64,000 bases of DNA from positions 186,001-250,000 of the forward strand of contig NZ_JACHEF010000008.1 of the NCBI RefSeq assembly GCF_014207355.1. The letters are read 5' to 3'. The translations under genes and the position numbers were made by a program. Source of the DNA: Mesorhizobium sangaii (GTDB lineage Bacteria; Pseudomonadota; Alphaproteobacteria; Rhizobiales; Rhizobiaceae). The notes under the pieces were generated by a model. The model saw nothing but the letters and a program-made list of their open reading frames with translations, had not been told where the DNA came from and made no database searches. This document shows, piece after piece, positions 1 through 7,603 of the stretch (position 1 is its first letter; the number at the start of each line of letters is the position of its first letter).

Positions 1-395
1 TCGGCCAGCGAGCGCAGCGACAGCACGCCGGAAAGCTCCGAACCGGCCAGCGGCAGGATGCGCGGGCGCGAGCCGGTCGCCAGGATCAGGTGATCGAAGG
101 CAAGCGCTCCGCCACCGGCGATGTCCAGGCTGCGACGGGGAGCGTCGATACGCTCGATCCTGACGCCAGGCCGGTAGTCGATGGCGCTGCCGGTGTAGAA
201 GGCCTCGCCGCGCAGCGGCTGCGGTTTGGCCTCGGCATCCTTGATGAAGGTCTTCGACAGCGGCGGCTTGTGGTACGGCAATTCGTTCTCGTCACCGACG
301 AGGATCACCTGTCCGTCAAAACCCTCCTCGCGCAGACTTGCGGCCGCTTGCACGCCCGCATGACCCGCGCCGACAATGACCACACCGTTCTTCAT
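1..395 (-). CDS. FAD-dependent ferredoxin/rubredoxin reductase-like oxidoreductase (C-terminus beyond window)
   Basis: This gene is cut by the left edge; only the first 131 residues are present. Translation from the ATG at 395 gives MKNGVVIVGAGHAGVQAA, with a GxGxxG Rossmann motif for FAD at residues 8-13, then a VGDE segment, PPLSK, and the LATGSRPR motif near residue 110. This pattern matches the rhodocoxin/putidaredoxin reductase group of NAD(P)H-dependent flavoproteins, which pass electrons to small iron-sulphur proteins. It is divergent from the iron operon that starts at 838 and shares its 442-base regulatory region, which holds an Irr box. A ferredoxin reductase beside a Bfd gene suggests, as inference only, that it could reduce Bfd during iron release. 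The family call is firm; the partner is not known. Confidence 0.8.
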   Translation of the reverse strand, partial: MKNGVVIVGAGHAGVQAAASLREEGFDGQVILVGDENELPYHKPPLSKTFIKDAEAKPQPLRGEAFYTGSAIDYRPGVRIERIDAPRRSLDIAGGGALAFDHLILATGSRPRILPLAGSELSGVLSLRSLA

Positions 396-547
396 CGCAT
401 TCCAATCCCGATTCGATTTTAGGATGTCCCGCCAGGTGGCAATTGTCTGCCGCCGCCGCGAGAGAGCGTTTGCGGGTCGCACCCGGAATGGCGGCTGTCA
501 ATCGCACAGTTCAGCGGCAAGACCCAGCGCCTGGGCAAGGCTTAAAG

Positions 548-576
548 TTGACTGTTGTAGTTTAGAATAATTCTAA
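548..576 (+). promoter_or_regulatory. Candidate sigma70-type promoter of the iron operon
   Basis: TTGACT at 548-553 is followed after 17 bases by TTCTAA at 571-576. The -35 element is good and the -10 element is weak, which is common in rhizobia. The -10 and most of the spacer lie inside the ICE palindrome, so Irr and RNA polymerase would compete for the same DNA. The start point is inferred, not shown. Confidence 0.45.
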
Positions 577-580
577 ACTA
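558..580. promoter_or_regulatory. Irr-binding iron control element (ICE box)
   Basis: A perfect inverted repeat with 11-base arms around one central base. Its core, TTTAGAATAATTCTAAA, fits the published rhizobial ICE consensus bound by Irr, TTTAGAA-N3-TTCTAAA. It is the only such site I found in the window, and the window also encodes Irr (35599). The site overlaps the likely -35/-10 spacer and -10 of the iron operon, a position that suits repression when Irr accumulates under low iron. It could also act on the divergent flavoprotein gene. Confidence 0.85.
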
Positions 581-837
581 TTGTTTCAATTGGTTTTTCT
601 TGTCGATTTTGATTGACTTCCACCAACGTCGAAGCTTTATGGAGCCTCGCGCAATGGCGCATCCCTTTGATGTCTGGGCCTTGAACCCTTTCGATTGGAG
701 GCATTTCGGTGTCTTTCTTCCGCAGACCACGTCTTGTCGTGGCCATTTTTTTGCCGGATGGCGTTGCCCTGCCTGACTTGTGCAGGCCGCCTGTTGCCGC
801 GCCCATAATTCAGTGAATTCCTGAGGAGACGACAGTC

Positions 838-2139
838 ATGAGAGCGATGATAACGGCACGGCATGGCGGCAGGCTCGCCGCGATCGGCGCCACCGCCCTG
901 CTGACGGCGGCGGTGTTCGTGCTGCCGGCCAAGGCGGGAACCGATGCGAAGGCGGTCATCAAGACCTATGCCGATATCGGGCTGGCCAAATACGAGGATT
1001 CGCTGACCACCGCGCAGGCGCTCGACAAGGCGGTCGACGCCCTGATTGCCAATCCATCGGTGGAAACCCTCAACGCCGCCCGCGACGGCTGGAAGGCAGC
1101 GCGCGTCCCCTACCAGCAGACCGAAGTCTACCGTTTCGGCAACAAGATCGTCGACGATTGGGAAGGCGAGGTGAATTCCTGGCCGCTGGACGAAGGGCTG
1201 ATCGACTATGTCGCCAAGAGCTATGGCACGGAATCGGACGCGAATTCGCTCTATACGGCCAATGTGATCGCCAACAAGGAGATCGAGATCAACGGCAAGA
1301 AGGTCGATGCCACCAACCTGACGCCGGAATTCCTCTCCGGCACGCTGCAGCAAGCGGGCGGCATCGAGGCAAATGTCGCCACCGGCTATCACGCTATCGA
1401 GTTCCTGCTCTGGGGCCAGGACCTGCACGGCACCGGTCCCGGCGCCGGCGAGCGCCCCTATACCGACTACGATCTCAAGAACTGCACCGGCGGCAATTGC
1501 GACCGCCGCGCCCAGTATCTAAAGTCGGCGAGTAACCTTCTGGTTTCCGAGCTGCAGAAGATGGTCGAAGACTGGAAGGAAGACGGCGCCGCACGCAAGA
1601 ACCTCGTCGATGGCGAGCCGAACACCGCCATCTCGATCATCTTCACCGGCATGGGCTCGCTGTCCTACGGTGAGCTAGCCGGCGAACGCATGAAGCTCGG
1701 CCTGCTGCTGCACGATCCCGAAGAGGAGCAGGACTGCTTCTCCGACAACACCTACAACTCCCATCTCTACGATGCCATCGGCATTCGCGCCGCCTACCAT
1801 GCCACCTATACCAGGCTCGACGGCACCGTCGTTTCGGGACCCTCGGTGGCCGATATGGTGAAGGCGGCCGATCCGGCGATCGACAAGGAACTGTCTGGCA
1901 AGCTTGATTTCACCGTTGCCAAGATGGAGGCGATCAAGACGCGGGCACTGGCCGGCGAGGCCTATGACCAGCAGATCGCCGAGGGCAACACGGAAGGCAA
2001 CGCCACCGTTCAGGCGGCGATCGACGCGCTGATCGACCAGACCAAGTCGATCGAACGCGCCGTCGGCACCCTGAAGCTCAATGCTATTGCCTTCGAGGGT
2101 TCCGACAGTCTCGACGCGCCGGACAAGGTTTTCAAGTAA
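838..2139 (+). CDS. Imelysin family periplasmic iron-handling lipoprotein/protein (IrpA/ICMP-like)
   Basis: A 433-residue member of the imelysin (peptidase M75) family. Residues 1-33 form a signal peptide with a hydrophobic stretch and a PAKA cleavage site, so the protein is exported; there is no lipobox cysteine, so it is probably soluble or membrane-bound by other means. The family hallmark GxHxxE is present as GYHAIE near residue 183, followed by FLLWGQD. Imelysins such as IrpA and the EfeO domain take part in iron uptake; no peptidase activity should be assumed. The AGGAG at 822-826 supports the ATG at 838; another ATG lies three codons on. It is the first gene of the operon behind the Irr box and is followed by a strong hairpin at 2151-2198. 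Confidence 0.88.
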   Translation: MRAMITARHGGRLAAIGATALLTAAVFVLPAKAGTDAKAVIKTYADIGLAKYEDSLTTAQALDKAVDALIANPSVETLNAARDGWKAARVPYQQTEVYRFGNKIVDDWEGEVNSWPLDEGLIDYVAKSYGTESDANSLYTANVIANKEIEINGKKVDATNLTPEFLSGTLQQAGGIEANVATGYHAIEFLLWGQDLHGTGPGAGERPYTDYDLKNCTGGNCDRRAQYLKSASNLLVSELQKMVEDWKEDGAARKNLVDGEPNTAISIIFTGMGSLSYGELAGERMKLGLLLHDPEEEQDCFSDNTYNSHLYDAIGIRAAYHATYTRLDGTVVSGPSVADMVKAADPAIDKELSGKLDFTVAKMEAIKTRALAGEAYDQQIAEGNTEGNATVQAAIDALIDQTKSIERAVGTLKLNAIAFEGSDSLDAPDKVFK

Positions 2140-2150
2140 CCGCCGACGGG

Positions 2151-2198
2151 CCATGGCCTGATCCGAAGCCTGACAACCGGCTTCGGAATAGGCCATGG
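2151..2198 (+). promoter_or_regulatory. Intra-operon hairpin between imelysin and bfd
   Basis: CCATGGCCT (2151-2159) and TCCGAAGCC (2162-2170) pair with GGCTTCGGA (2179-2187) and AGGCCATGG (2190-2198). This gives two 9-bp helices separated by a 2x2 internal loop and closed by an 8-base loop. No T-run follows, so it is not a typical terminator. A structure like this at the 3' end of the first cistron may protect the imelysin mRNA or mark a processing site that uncouples it from bfd-bfr. Confidence 0.65.
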
Positions 2199-2252
2199 TA
2201 AGAAATCAAGCCACACGGCGCGGAAGGCGCCGTCAGCCATCCGAGCCGCCAA

Positions 2253-2564
2253 ATGCTGATCTGCCATTGCAACATCATCACCGAGAGGGAAATCGAGCAG
2301 ACGATCATCGATCTGCTGGATCAGGATCCCTGGCAACTGATCGTGCCGGCGAAGGTCTATCACACCATGCAGAAGCGCGGCCGCTGTTGCGGCTGCTTCC
2401 CAAATGTGGTCGAAACGATCATTCGGGTCACCGAAAATTACCACGCCCGCTCGGAGGCGAGTGGCGTCGACATCGTTTCACACCTGGACCGCGTCAGAGG
2501 CCTGCGCGTCCAATATGGGAGCAGAATCCATGAAAGGCGAACCGCAGGTCATCGAGCGGCTTAA
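2253..2564 (+). CDS. bfd: Bacterioferritin-associated ferredoxin (Bfd), [2Fe-2S]
   Basis: A 103-residue protein that begins with Cys4-His-Cys6 and carries Cys45 and Cys48 in an RCCGC segment. This spacing matches the four [2Fe-2S] ligands of Bfd, which docks on bacterioferritin and supplies electrons to release stored iron. The core family is about 65 residues; here about 35 extra residues run into the start of the next gene. The stop TAA at 2562-2564 lies inside the bacterioferritin gene in another frame, so the two genes overlap by 35 bases and are probably translationally coupled. The Shine-Dalgarno sequence is weak. The neighbouring Bfr strongly supports the assignment. Confidence 0.85.
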   Translation: MLICHCNIITEREIEQTIIDLLDQDPWQLIVPAKVYHTMQKRGRCCGCFPNVVETIIRVTENYHARSEASGVDIVSHLDRVRGLRVQYGSRIHERRTAGHRAA

Positions 2565-3015
2565 CGAGGCTCTTTTTCTGGAGCTGGGAGCCGTCAACCA
2601 GTATTGGGTGCATTTCCGTCTGCTGGAGGACTGGGGATACGCCAAGCTCGCAAAGAAGGAGCGGGCGGAATCGATCGAGGAGATGCACCATGCCGACCGG
2701 CTCGTGGCCCGCATCATCTTCCTTGAAGGCCATCCGAACCTGCAATCCGTAGCGCCGTTGCGCATCGGGCAGAACGTCAAGGAAGTGCTCGAATCCGACC
2801 TTGCCGGCGAATATGACGCGCGTACCGCCTACAAGCGCTCGCGTGAGATCTGCGAGGAAGCGGGCGATTACGTGTCGATGAAGCTGTTCGAGGAATTGCT
2901 GTCCGACGAGGAAGGTCACATCGACTTCCTCGAGACGCAACTCGACCTGCTTGCTTCGATAGGTGAGGAAAAATACGGCCAGCTCAACGCCGCATCGGCG
3001 GACGAGGCGGACTAA
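2530..3015 (+). CDS. bfr: Bacterioferritin
   Basis: A 161-residue haem ferritin of usual length. It stores iron as a mineral inside a 24-mer cage in the cytoplasm. The ferroxidase ligands fall at the E. coli positions: Glu18, Glu51, His54, Glu94, Glu127 and His130. Met52, the axial haem ligand shared across the dimer interface, is also present in the EEMHHADR segment. The ATG at 2530 gives the canonical MKGEPQVIERLN start; a longer reading of the frame from 2404 is only open upstream sequence. It overlaps bfd by 35 bases. Its position inside an operon of periplasmic iron proteins is unusual, since bfr and bfd more often form their own unit. Confidence 0.95.
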   Translation: MKGEPQVIERLNEALFLELGAVNQYWVHFRLLEDWGYAKLAKKERAESIEEMHHADRLVARIIFLEGHPNLQSVAPLRIGQNVKEVLESDLAGEYDARTAYKRSREICEEAGDYVSMKLFEELLSDEEGHIDFLETQLDLLASIGEEKYGQLNAASADEAD

Positions 3016-3027
3016 GGACATGCGGGA

Positions 3028-4629
3028 ATGCGGCGCCTGCTAGAATTCGTGCGCCGCTTGCGGCGGGCCGATGGCTCGCTGCCTCGTCACAAAACGCCAG
3101 CCGGATCGGCGCGCGGGCGCCGTGTCATCCTTGCGGTGGCGCTCACCTCTTCGGCGATTGCCGGAGACCTTCAGCCAGCCGGCCTCGCCACCGCGCGCAC
3201 CGACCTCAATCCGAAGGATCAGGCGCGCGTCACTGCCATCACCCGGCCGACGTCGGATTTTTCCAAGCCCGAGCCGTTCGAACTGATGCAAGGGGGCGCC
3301 GGCACGTCCAAGAAGGACATCAGCCGCGATTCATTCTCGCAACCCTCGGCCAACATCACCTTCGAGGAAGAGGGCACCTTCAAACTCGGCAACGCCCTGT
3401 TCCGCAAGAACTGGGTGTCGTCGCCATCCTCGACGCAAGCTTCGGACGGACTCGGACCGCTGTTCAACGAACGCGCCTGCCAGAACTGCCATCTGAAGGA
3501 CGGCCGCGGCCGTCCGCCGCAAGGCGACGTCGGCACCACGTCGATGTTCCTGCGGCTGGCCCGCGAGGCGAGCAGCGCGGAAGAGAAGGCAGCGCTTGCC
3601 GATCACCGGTTGCTCAATTTTCCCGACCCGGTCTACGGCACGCAATTGCAGGAGCTGGCCGTGCCCGGCCTGCGTGGCGAAGGCAGGATGCATGTCGACT
3701 ACCAGGAACGGCAGGTGACGCTGGCGGACGGCACCGTGATTTCGCTGCGCAAACCCAGCTATTCGGTCGTCGATCCCGGCTATGGGCCGCTTGATCCGCG
3801 CACCACCTTGTCGCCACGTCTGACGCCGCCGATGATCGGCCTTGGCCTGGTCGAGCAGATCGCGCCGGCGGATATCCTTGCCAATACCGACCCGGACGAC
3901 CGGAACGGTGACGGCATTTCAGGCCGGCCCAACATCGTGCGCGACGTCCACAGCGGAGAGCTGGCGCTTGGCCGTTTCGGCTGGAAGGGGCAGACCGCGT
4001 CGATCCGCCAGCAGGCAGCGGATGCGTTTGCCGGCGACATAGGCATCTCGACGCCGGAAGTGCCGAAACATTGGGGCGACTGCACCGCCGCACAGGAAAA
4101 ATGCCTCGCCATGCCGAATGGCGTGCAGCAGCGCCTCGGCCCGGTCGAGGCGCCGGCGCCGGTGATGGATCTCGTCACCATCTATTCGCAGAACCTGGCG
4201 GTGCCGGCACGCCGCCACCTCGACACGCAGCAAGTGCTCGCCGGCAAGAGAATCTTCTATGAGACAGGCTGCATTGCCTGTCACGCGCCGAAATTCGTCA
4301 CCCGTCGCGACACGCCCAACAAGGCGCAGGCCTTCCAGTTGATCTGGCCCTATTCCGACTTCCTGTTGCACGACATGGGGCCTGATCTGGCCGACGGCCA
4401 GGCCGTGGGCGAGGCGACGGGCAATGAGTGGCGCACCCCGCCACTATGGGGCATTGGTCTCACCGAAACGGTCAACGGCAATTCCTTCTTCCTGCATGAC
4501 GGGCGCGCGCGCAGCCTGACCGAAGCGATCTTGTGGCATGGTGGCGAGGCGCAGAAGGCGCGCGACCGCTTTGCCGCCGCTAGCGCGGCCGACCGTGATG
4601 CGCTGCTCAAATTCCTGGAGTCACTGTGA
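3028..4629 (+). CDS. Di-haem oxidoreductase (DUF1111/DHOR, cytochrome c peroxidase-like)
   Basis: A 533-residue exported protein with two c-type haem-binding CxxCH motifs: CQNCH near residue 151 and CIACH near residue 415. This layout is that of the di-haem oxidoreductase family (DUF1111), distantly related to cytochrome c peroxidase. A hydrophobic stretch at about residues 32-46, preceded by arginines, serves as signal peptide, though the first 30 residues are unusually long and the true start could be further in. In many proteobacteria this gene sits between two imelysin genes, where it is proposed to oxidise or reduce periplasmic iron; no activity has been shown for this protein. It starts 12 bases after bfr, and its TGA overlaps the next ATG. 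Confidence 0.85.
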   Translation: MRRLLEFVRRLRRADGSLPRHKTPAGSARGRRVILAVALTSSAIAGDLQPAGLATARTDLNPKDQARVTAITRPTSDFSKPEPFELMQGGAGTSKKDISRDSFSQPSANITFEEEGTFKLGNALFRKNWVSSPSSTQASDGLGPLFNERACQNCHLKDGRGRPPQGDVGTTSMFLRLAREASSAEEKAALADHRLLNFPDPVYGTQLQELAVPGLRGEGRMHVDYQERQVTLADGTVISLRKPSYSVVDPGYGPLDPRTTLSPRLTPPMIGLGLVEQIAPADILANTDPDDRNGDGISGRPNIVRDVHSGELALGRFGWKGQTASIRQQAADAFAGDIGISTPEVPKHWGDCTAAQEKCLAMPNGVQQRLGPVEAPAPVMDLVTIYSQNLAVPARRHLDTQQVLAGKRIFYETGCIACHAPKFVTRRDTPNKAQAFQLIWPYSDFLLHDMGPDLADGQAVGEATGNEWRTPPLWGIGLTETVNGNSFFLHDGRARSLTEAILWHGGEAQKARDRFAAASAADRDALLKFLESL

Positions 4630-5708
4630 TGCTCAAGCGCTCTGCACTGGTTCTTGTTCTGCCGCTGGCCCTGCTGGGCGTCGTCCCGGCGTCGGCGGCT
4701 GTGAAAGCCTCCGAAATCATCCAGCGGGCGATCGACGGCTTTGTCCGCCCGGCCTATGCCAGCCTGCACGACCACGCCGGCCGGTTGACCAAGTCGATGC
4801 ACACACTCTGCGCCGCGCCCTCTCAAGAAGACCTCGATGCGGCGCGGGCCCAGTTTTCGGCGACGGTCGAAGCCTGGTCGTCAGCCGAGATCATCGGGTT
4901 CGGGCCGATTAAGGAGAACAACCGGCTGGAGCGCATGCTGTTCTGGCCGGACCGCAAGAGCATCGGCCTGAAGCAGGTGCAGGCGGCGCTGTCCGACAAG
5001 GACCCGACCGCAACCGATGCGGTACAACTGGCCGGCAAGAGCGTCGCCATGCAGGGGCTGGGCGCGCTGGAATTCGTCCTTTACGGCGATGGCGCCGAGG
5101 CACTGACGGGCAAGGGCGACCCCTATCGCTGTGCCTATGGCGCGGCGGTTGCCGGCAACATCGAAACCATGGCCGGCGAGGTCAGCGCCGCTTGGAACGA
5201 GCCCGACGGCTTTGCCGCCCTTTGGGCCAGTCCTGGGCCGCAGAACGCGCTTTACCGTGACGGCAACGAAGCGGTAACCGAACTGGTTGGCGTCTTCATC
5301 AATGAACTGGAAATGGTGCGCGACGTGCGCCTGAAGGGCTTTTTCGGCGGCAAGCCAGATGCGGACAAGCCGAGGCAAGCAATCTACTGGCGGTCGCAAA
5401 ACACCACCAATTCGCTGGCCGCCAACCTGTCGGGAATAGACGATTTGTTCCAGGCCTCGAAGCTCGGCGACGCACTGCCGTCGGACGCGCGCTGGATGGC
5501 GGAATCGATCCATATCCAGCTGGTCAATGGTGTCGCCACCGCCAAGGCGGTCAGTGGTCCGATCGACAAGGCGCTCGCCGATCCGGCGCTGCGCGACAAA
5601 CTCGATCATTTCGCGCTGATCACCTCCAGCCTGTCGACGCTGATCGGCACCAGGCTGACCGCCGAATTCGGCCTGACCGCCGGCTTCTCGTCGCTCGACG
5701 GAGACTGA
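4629..5708 (+). CDS. Second imelysin family protein (IrpB-like) lacking the motif histidine
   Basis: A 359-residue exported protein. The start is the ATG at 4629, overlapping the upstream TGA; a GTG three bases earlier is possible. A signal peptide ends near VPASAA. The fold is imelysin-like, with the segment GLGALEFVLYGDG near residue 143 aligning with GYHAIEFLLWGQD of the first imelysin. The family motif GxHxxE therefore reads GxGxxE: the glutamate is kept but the histidine is replaced by glycine. This suggests different metal binding from its paralogue, perhaps a partner rather than a direct binder. It sits between the di-haem protein and the DUF1513 gene, the usual order of irp-type clusters. 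Confidence 0.82.
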   Translation: MLKRSALVLVLPLALLGVVPASAAVKASEIIQRAIDGFVRPAYASLHDHAGRLTKSMHTLCAAPSQEDLDAARAQFSATVEAWSSAEIIGFGPIKENNRLERMLFWPDRKSIGLKQVQAALSDKDPTATDAVQLAGKSVAMQGLGALEFVLYGDGAEALTGKGDPYRCAYGAAVAGNIETMAGEVSAAWNEPDGFAALWASPGPQNALYRDGNEAVTELVGVFINELEMVRDVRLKGFFGGKPDADKPRQAIYWRSQNTTNSLAANLSGIDDLFQASKLGDALPSDARWMAESIHIQLVNGVATAKAVSGPIDKALADPALRDKLDHFALITSSLSTLIGTRLTAEFGLTAGFSSLDGD

Positions 5709-5710
5709 GC

Positions 5711-6817
5711 ATGCCTACGCCGCTTATCGACCGCCGCGATTTCCTCACGGCCGCAGGCGTTGGTTTTGCCGCCGCGATGGCGCCGTCTGCCTGGGCAAAG
5801 ACGCTTGCGGCCGATGCCGTCTTCGCCACCGCATTCGTGAAGCGCGACGGCAGTTATGGCGCCGCCGTCCTGTCCGAGGCCGGCAAGCTCGTGCATGCGA
5901 TCGCCCTGCCCGATCGCGGCCACGACGTCACTTTCGATCCGGTGTCGAAGCGCTCCGTGGTCTTCGCTCGCCAGCCGGGCACTTTCGCCGTGGTCTTCGA
6001 TCATTCGGGCCGCGAGGAGCCGCTGACCATCACCAGCATCACCGGCCGGCATTTCTTCGGCCATGGCGTGTTCTCGCCCGACGGCGCTTTGCTCTATGCA
6101 ACCGAGAACGATTTCGACAATGCCGCCGGTGTCGTCGGTATCTACGATGCGCGAGCGAAATTCAGCCGCGTTGGCGAATTCCCAACCTATGGCATAGGTC
6201 CGCACGAGCTTCTGCTCATGGGCGACGGCAGGACAATTGCGGTTGCCAATGGCGGCATCGAGACCCATCCGGACTATGGCCGCGCCGAGCTCAACATCGC
6301 CACCATGAAGCCGTCCTATGTGCTGATCGACCGTCTCACCGGCGACCTTATCGAGAAGCACGAACTGCCGGCGGCACTGCACCAGCTGTCGATCCGCCAC
6401 ATGGACACCGATCGATCCGGCACGGTCTGGTTCGGCTGCCAGTACCGGGGGCCGGGCATCGATCGTCCGCTGCTGGTCGGCCGTGCCGCGCGTGGCAAGG
6501 AGTTGCAGTTGCTCGACATGCCGCAAGACGTGCTGTCCGGTTTCCGCAACTATATCGGCTCGGTCGCCGCCAATCCGGTTGCCGACACCGTCGCCGTCTC
6601 TTCGCCGGAAGGCAATTCGCTTGTGGTGATCGACGCGGCGAGCGGCCGGGTCGTCTCGAACAGCGCGCTGGTCGAGGTCTGCGGCGTGGCGCCCGACGGA
6701 ACGAGCTTCATGGCGACCACAGGCGCCGGCGAAATCATCGAGGGCAGCGGAGCGACACGCTCCGAACCGGACTACGTCTGGGACAACCACATGCTGCGCA
6801 TCGACCAAGCCGCATAA
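5711..6817 (+). CDS. DUF1513 domain protein, Tat-exported, beta-propeller-like
   Basis: A 368-residue protein starting two bases after the second imelysin gene. The N-terminus has a twin-arginine signal, DRRDFLTAAGVGFAAA, with cleavage near SAWA, so it is exported folded, possibly with a cofactor. The rest shows repeated short beta-strand blocks ending in SPDG, SPEG and APDG-like turns, as in YVTN/WD-type propellers. DUF1513 proteins regularly close irp-type iron clusters; their function is unknown, and a role as periplasmic partner of the di-haem protein is only inferred. It is the last gene of the operon; no clear terminator follows before 6925. Confidence 0.82.
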   Translation: MPTPLIDRRDFLTAAGVGFAAAMAPSAWAKTLAADAVFATAFVKRDGSYGAAVLSEAGKLVHAIALPDRGHDVTFDPVSKRSVVFARQPGTFAVVFDHSGREEPLTITSITGRHFFGHGVFSPDGALLYATENDFDNAAGVVGIYDARAKFSRVGEFPTYGIGPHELLLMGDGRTIAVANGGIETHPDYGRAELNIATMKPSYVLIDRLTGDLIEKHELPAALHQLSIRHMDTDRSGTVWFGCQYRGPGIDRPLLVGRAARGKELQLLDMPQDVLSGFRNYIGSVAANPVADTVAVSSPEGNSLVVIDAASGRVVSNSALVEVCGVAPDGTSFMATTGAGEIIEGSGATRSEPDYVWDNHMLRIDQAA

Positions 6818-6924
6818 ATGATTTTTCCGCCGAAGCGAAGCCGCTTAACAAATTATGCAATATCCCCTTGCGATGGCGGGCCGTGGCGGGCACAGGAAAC
6901 TATGTCCTTCGAACCGGTCGTTTT

Positions 6925-7602
6925 ATGAAATTGCTTGCCATCGACTGTGCCTCCAACCTCTGCGCCGCTTGCGTCTATGACACCGAGGCGAAGCAGGAGC
7001 TTGGCCGCTCGGTGCTCGATCTCGCCAAGGGCCACGCCGAGCACCTGATGGCCGCCATCGCTGAAGCGCTGAAGGCAGGCGCAACCGACTATGCCGGTCT
7101 CGGCGCCATCGCCGTCTCTGTCGGTCCCGGCTCTTTCACCGGCCTGCGCGTCGGCGTCTCGACCGCGCGCGGTCTGGCGCTGGCGCTGAAGGTCCGGGCG
7201 ATCGGAGTGACGACGCTCGAGGCGCTGGCCGCCGAGGCGGCAGCGAGATTTCCCGGTCGTGCCGTACTGGCGGCGCTCGACGCCGGCCGCGAGGAGCTTC
7301 ATACCGCCCTTTTCGATGAAACGTCAGTTTTGACTTACGGTCCGGCTGTGACCACACTGGCGGGTGCCGTGGCCATGGCGACGGAAAGCGCTTCGGTGCT
7401 CGCCGGCAGCGCGGCTGCGCAAATCGCTGCCTCAGCAGGGCGCGCCTTCGATATCGGCCCCGAGACGGCCACCGCCGACATTCTCACCTACGCTCGCCTG
7501 GCGGCCGGCAAGGGCGGGAGCGAAAGGCCGAAACCGCTTTATTTGCGTGGTGCGGACGCCAAGCCGCAGGCAGGGTTCATTTTATCAAGGCAAGAAAGAT
7601 AA
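6925..7602 (+). CDS. tsaB: tRNA threonylcarbamoyladenosine biosynthesis protein TsaB
   Basis: A 225-residue member of the ASKHA-fold TsaB family, the scaffold partner of TsaD in making t6A37 on ANN-decoding tRNAs. The start MKLLAIDCAS and the block GPGSFTGLRVGVSTARGLA near residue 70 are diagnostic. I chose the ATG at 6925 because it gives the family N-terminus; the frame is open back to 6868 with no similarity. rimI follows after one base, so the two are co-translated, a pairing conserved in many bacteria. Confidence 0.93.
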   Translation: MKLLAIDCASNLCAACVYDTEAKQELGRSVLDLAKGHAEHLMAAIAEALKAGATDYAGLGAIAVSVGPGSFTGLRVGVSTARGLALALKVRAIGVTTLEALAAEAAARFPGRAVLAALDAGREELHTALFDETSVLTYGPAVTTLAGAVAMATESASVLAGSAAAQIAASAGRAFDIGPETATADILTYARLAAGKGGSERPKPLYLRGADAKPQAGFILSRQER

Positions 7603-7603
7603 A

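Larger units (their letters stand above)
396..837. promoter_or_regulatory. Divergent intergenic region between flavoprotein and iron operon
   Basis: 442 bases without a convincing gene. The AT-rich core around 541-600 holds an Irr box over a candidate promoter, listed separately. The remaining 250 bases up to the imelysin start at 838 would be a long 5' leader; no terminator or riboswitch is recognised in it. An AGGAG Shine-Dalgarno sequence at 822-826 precedes the ATG at 838. Confidence 0.6.

Noticed and set aside
5606..6808. 400-codon open frame on the minus strand
   Set aside because: Antisense of the DUF1513 gene, whose Tat signal and operon position are clear.
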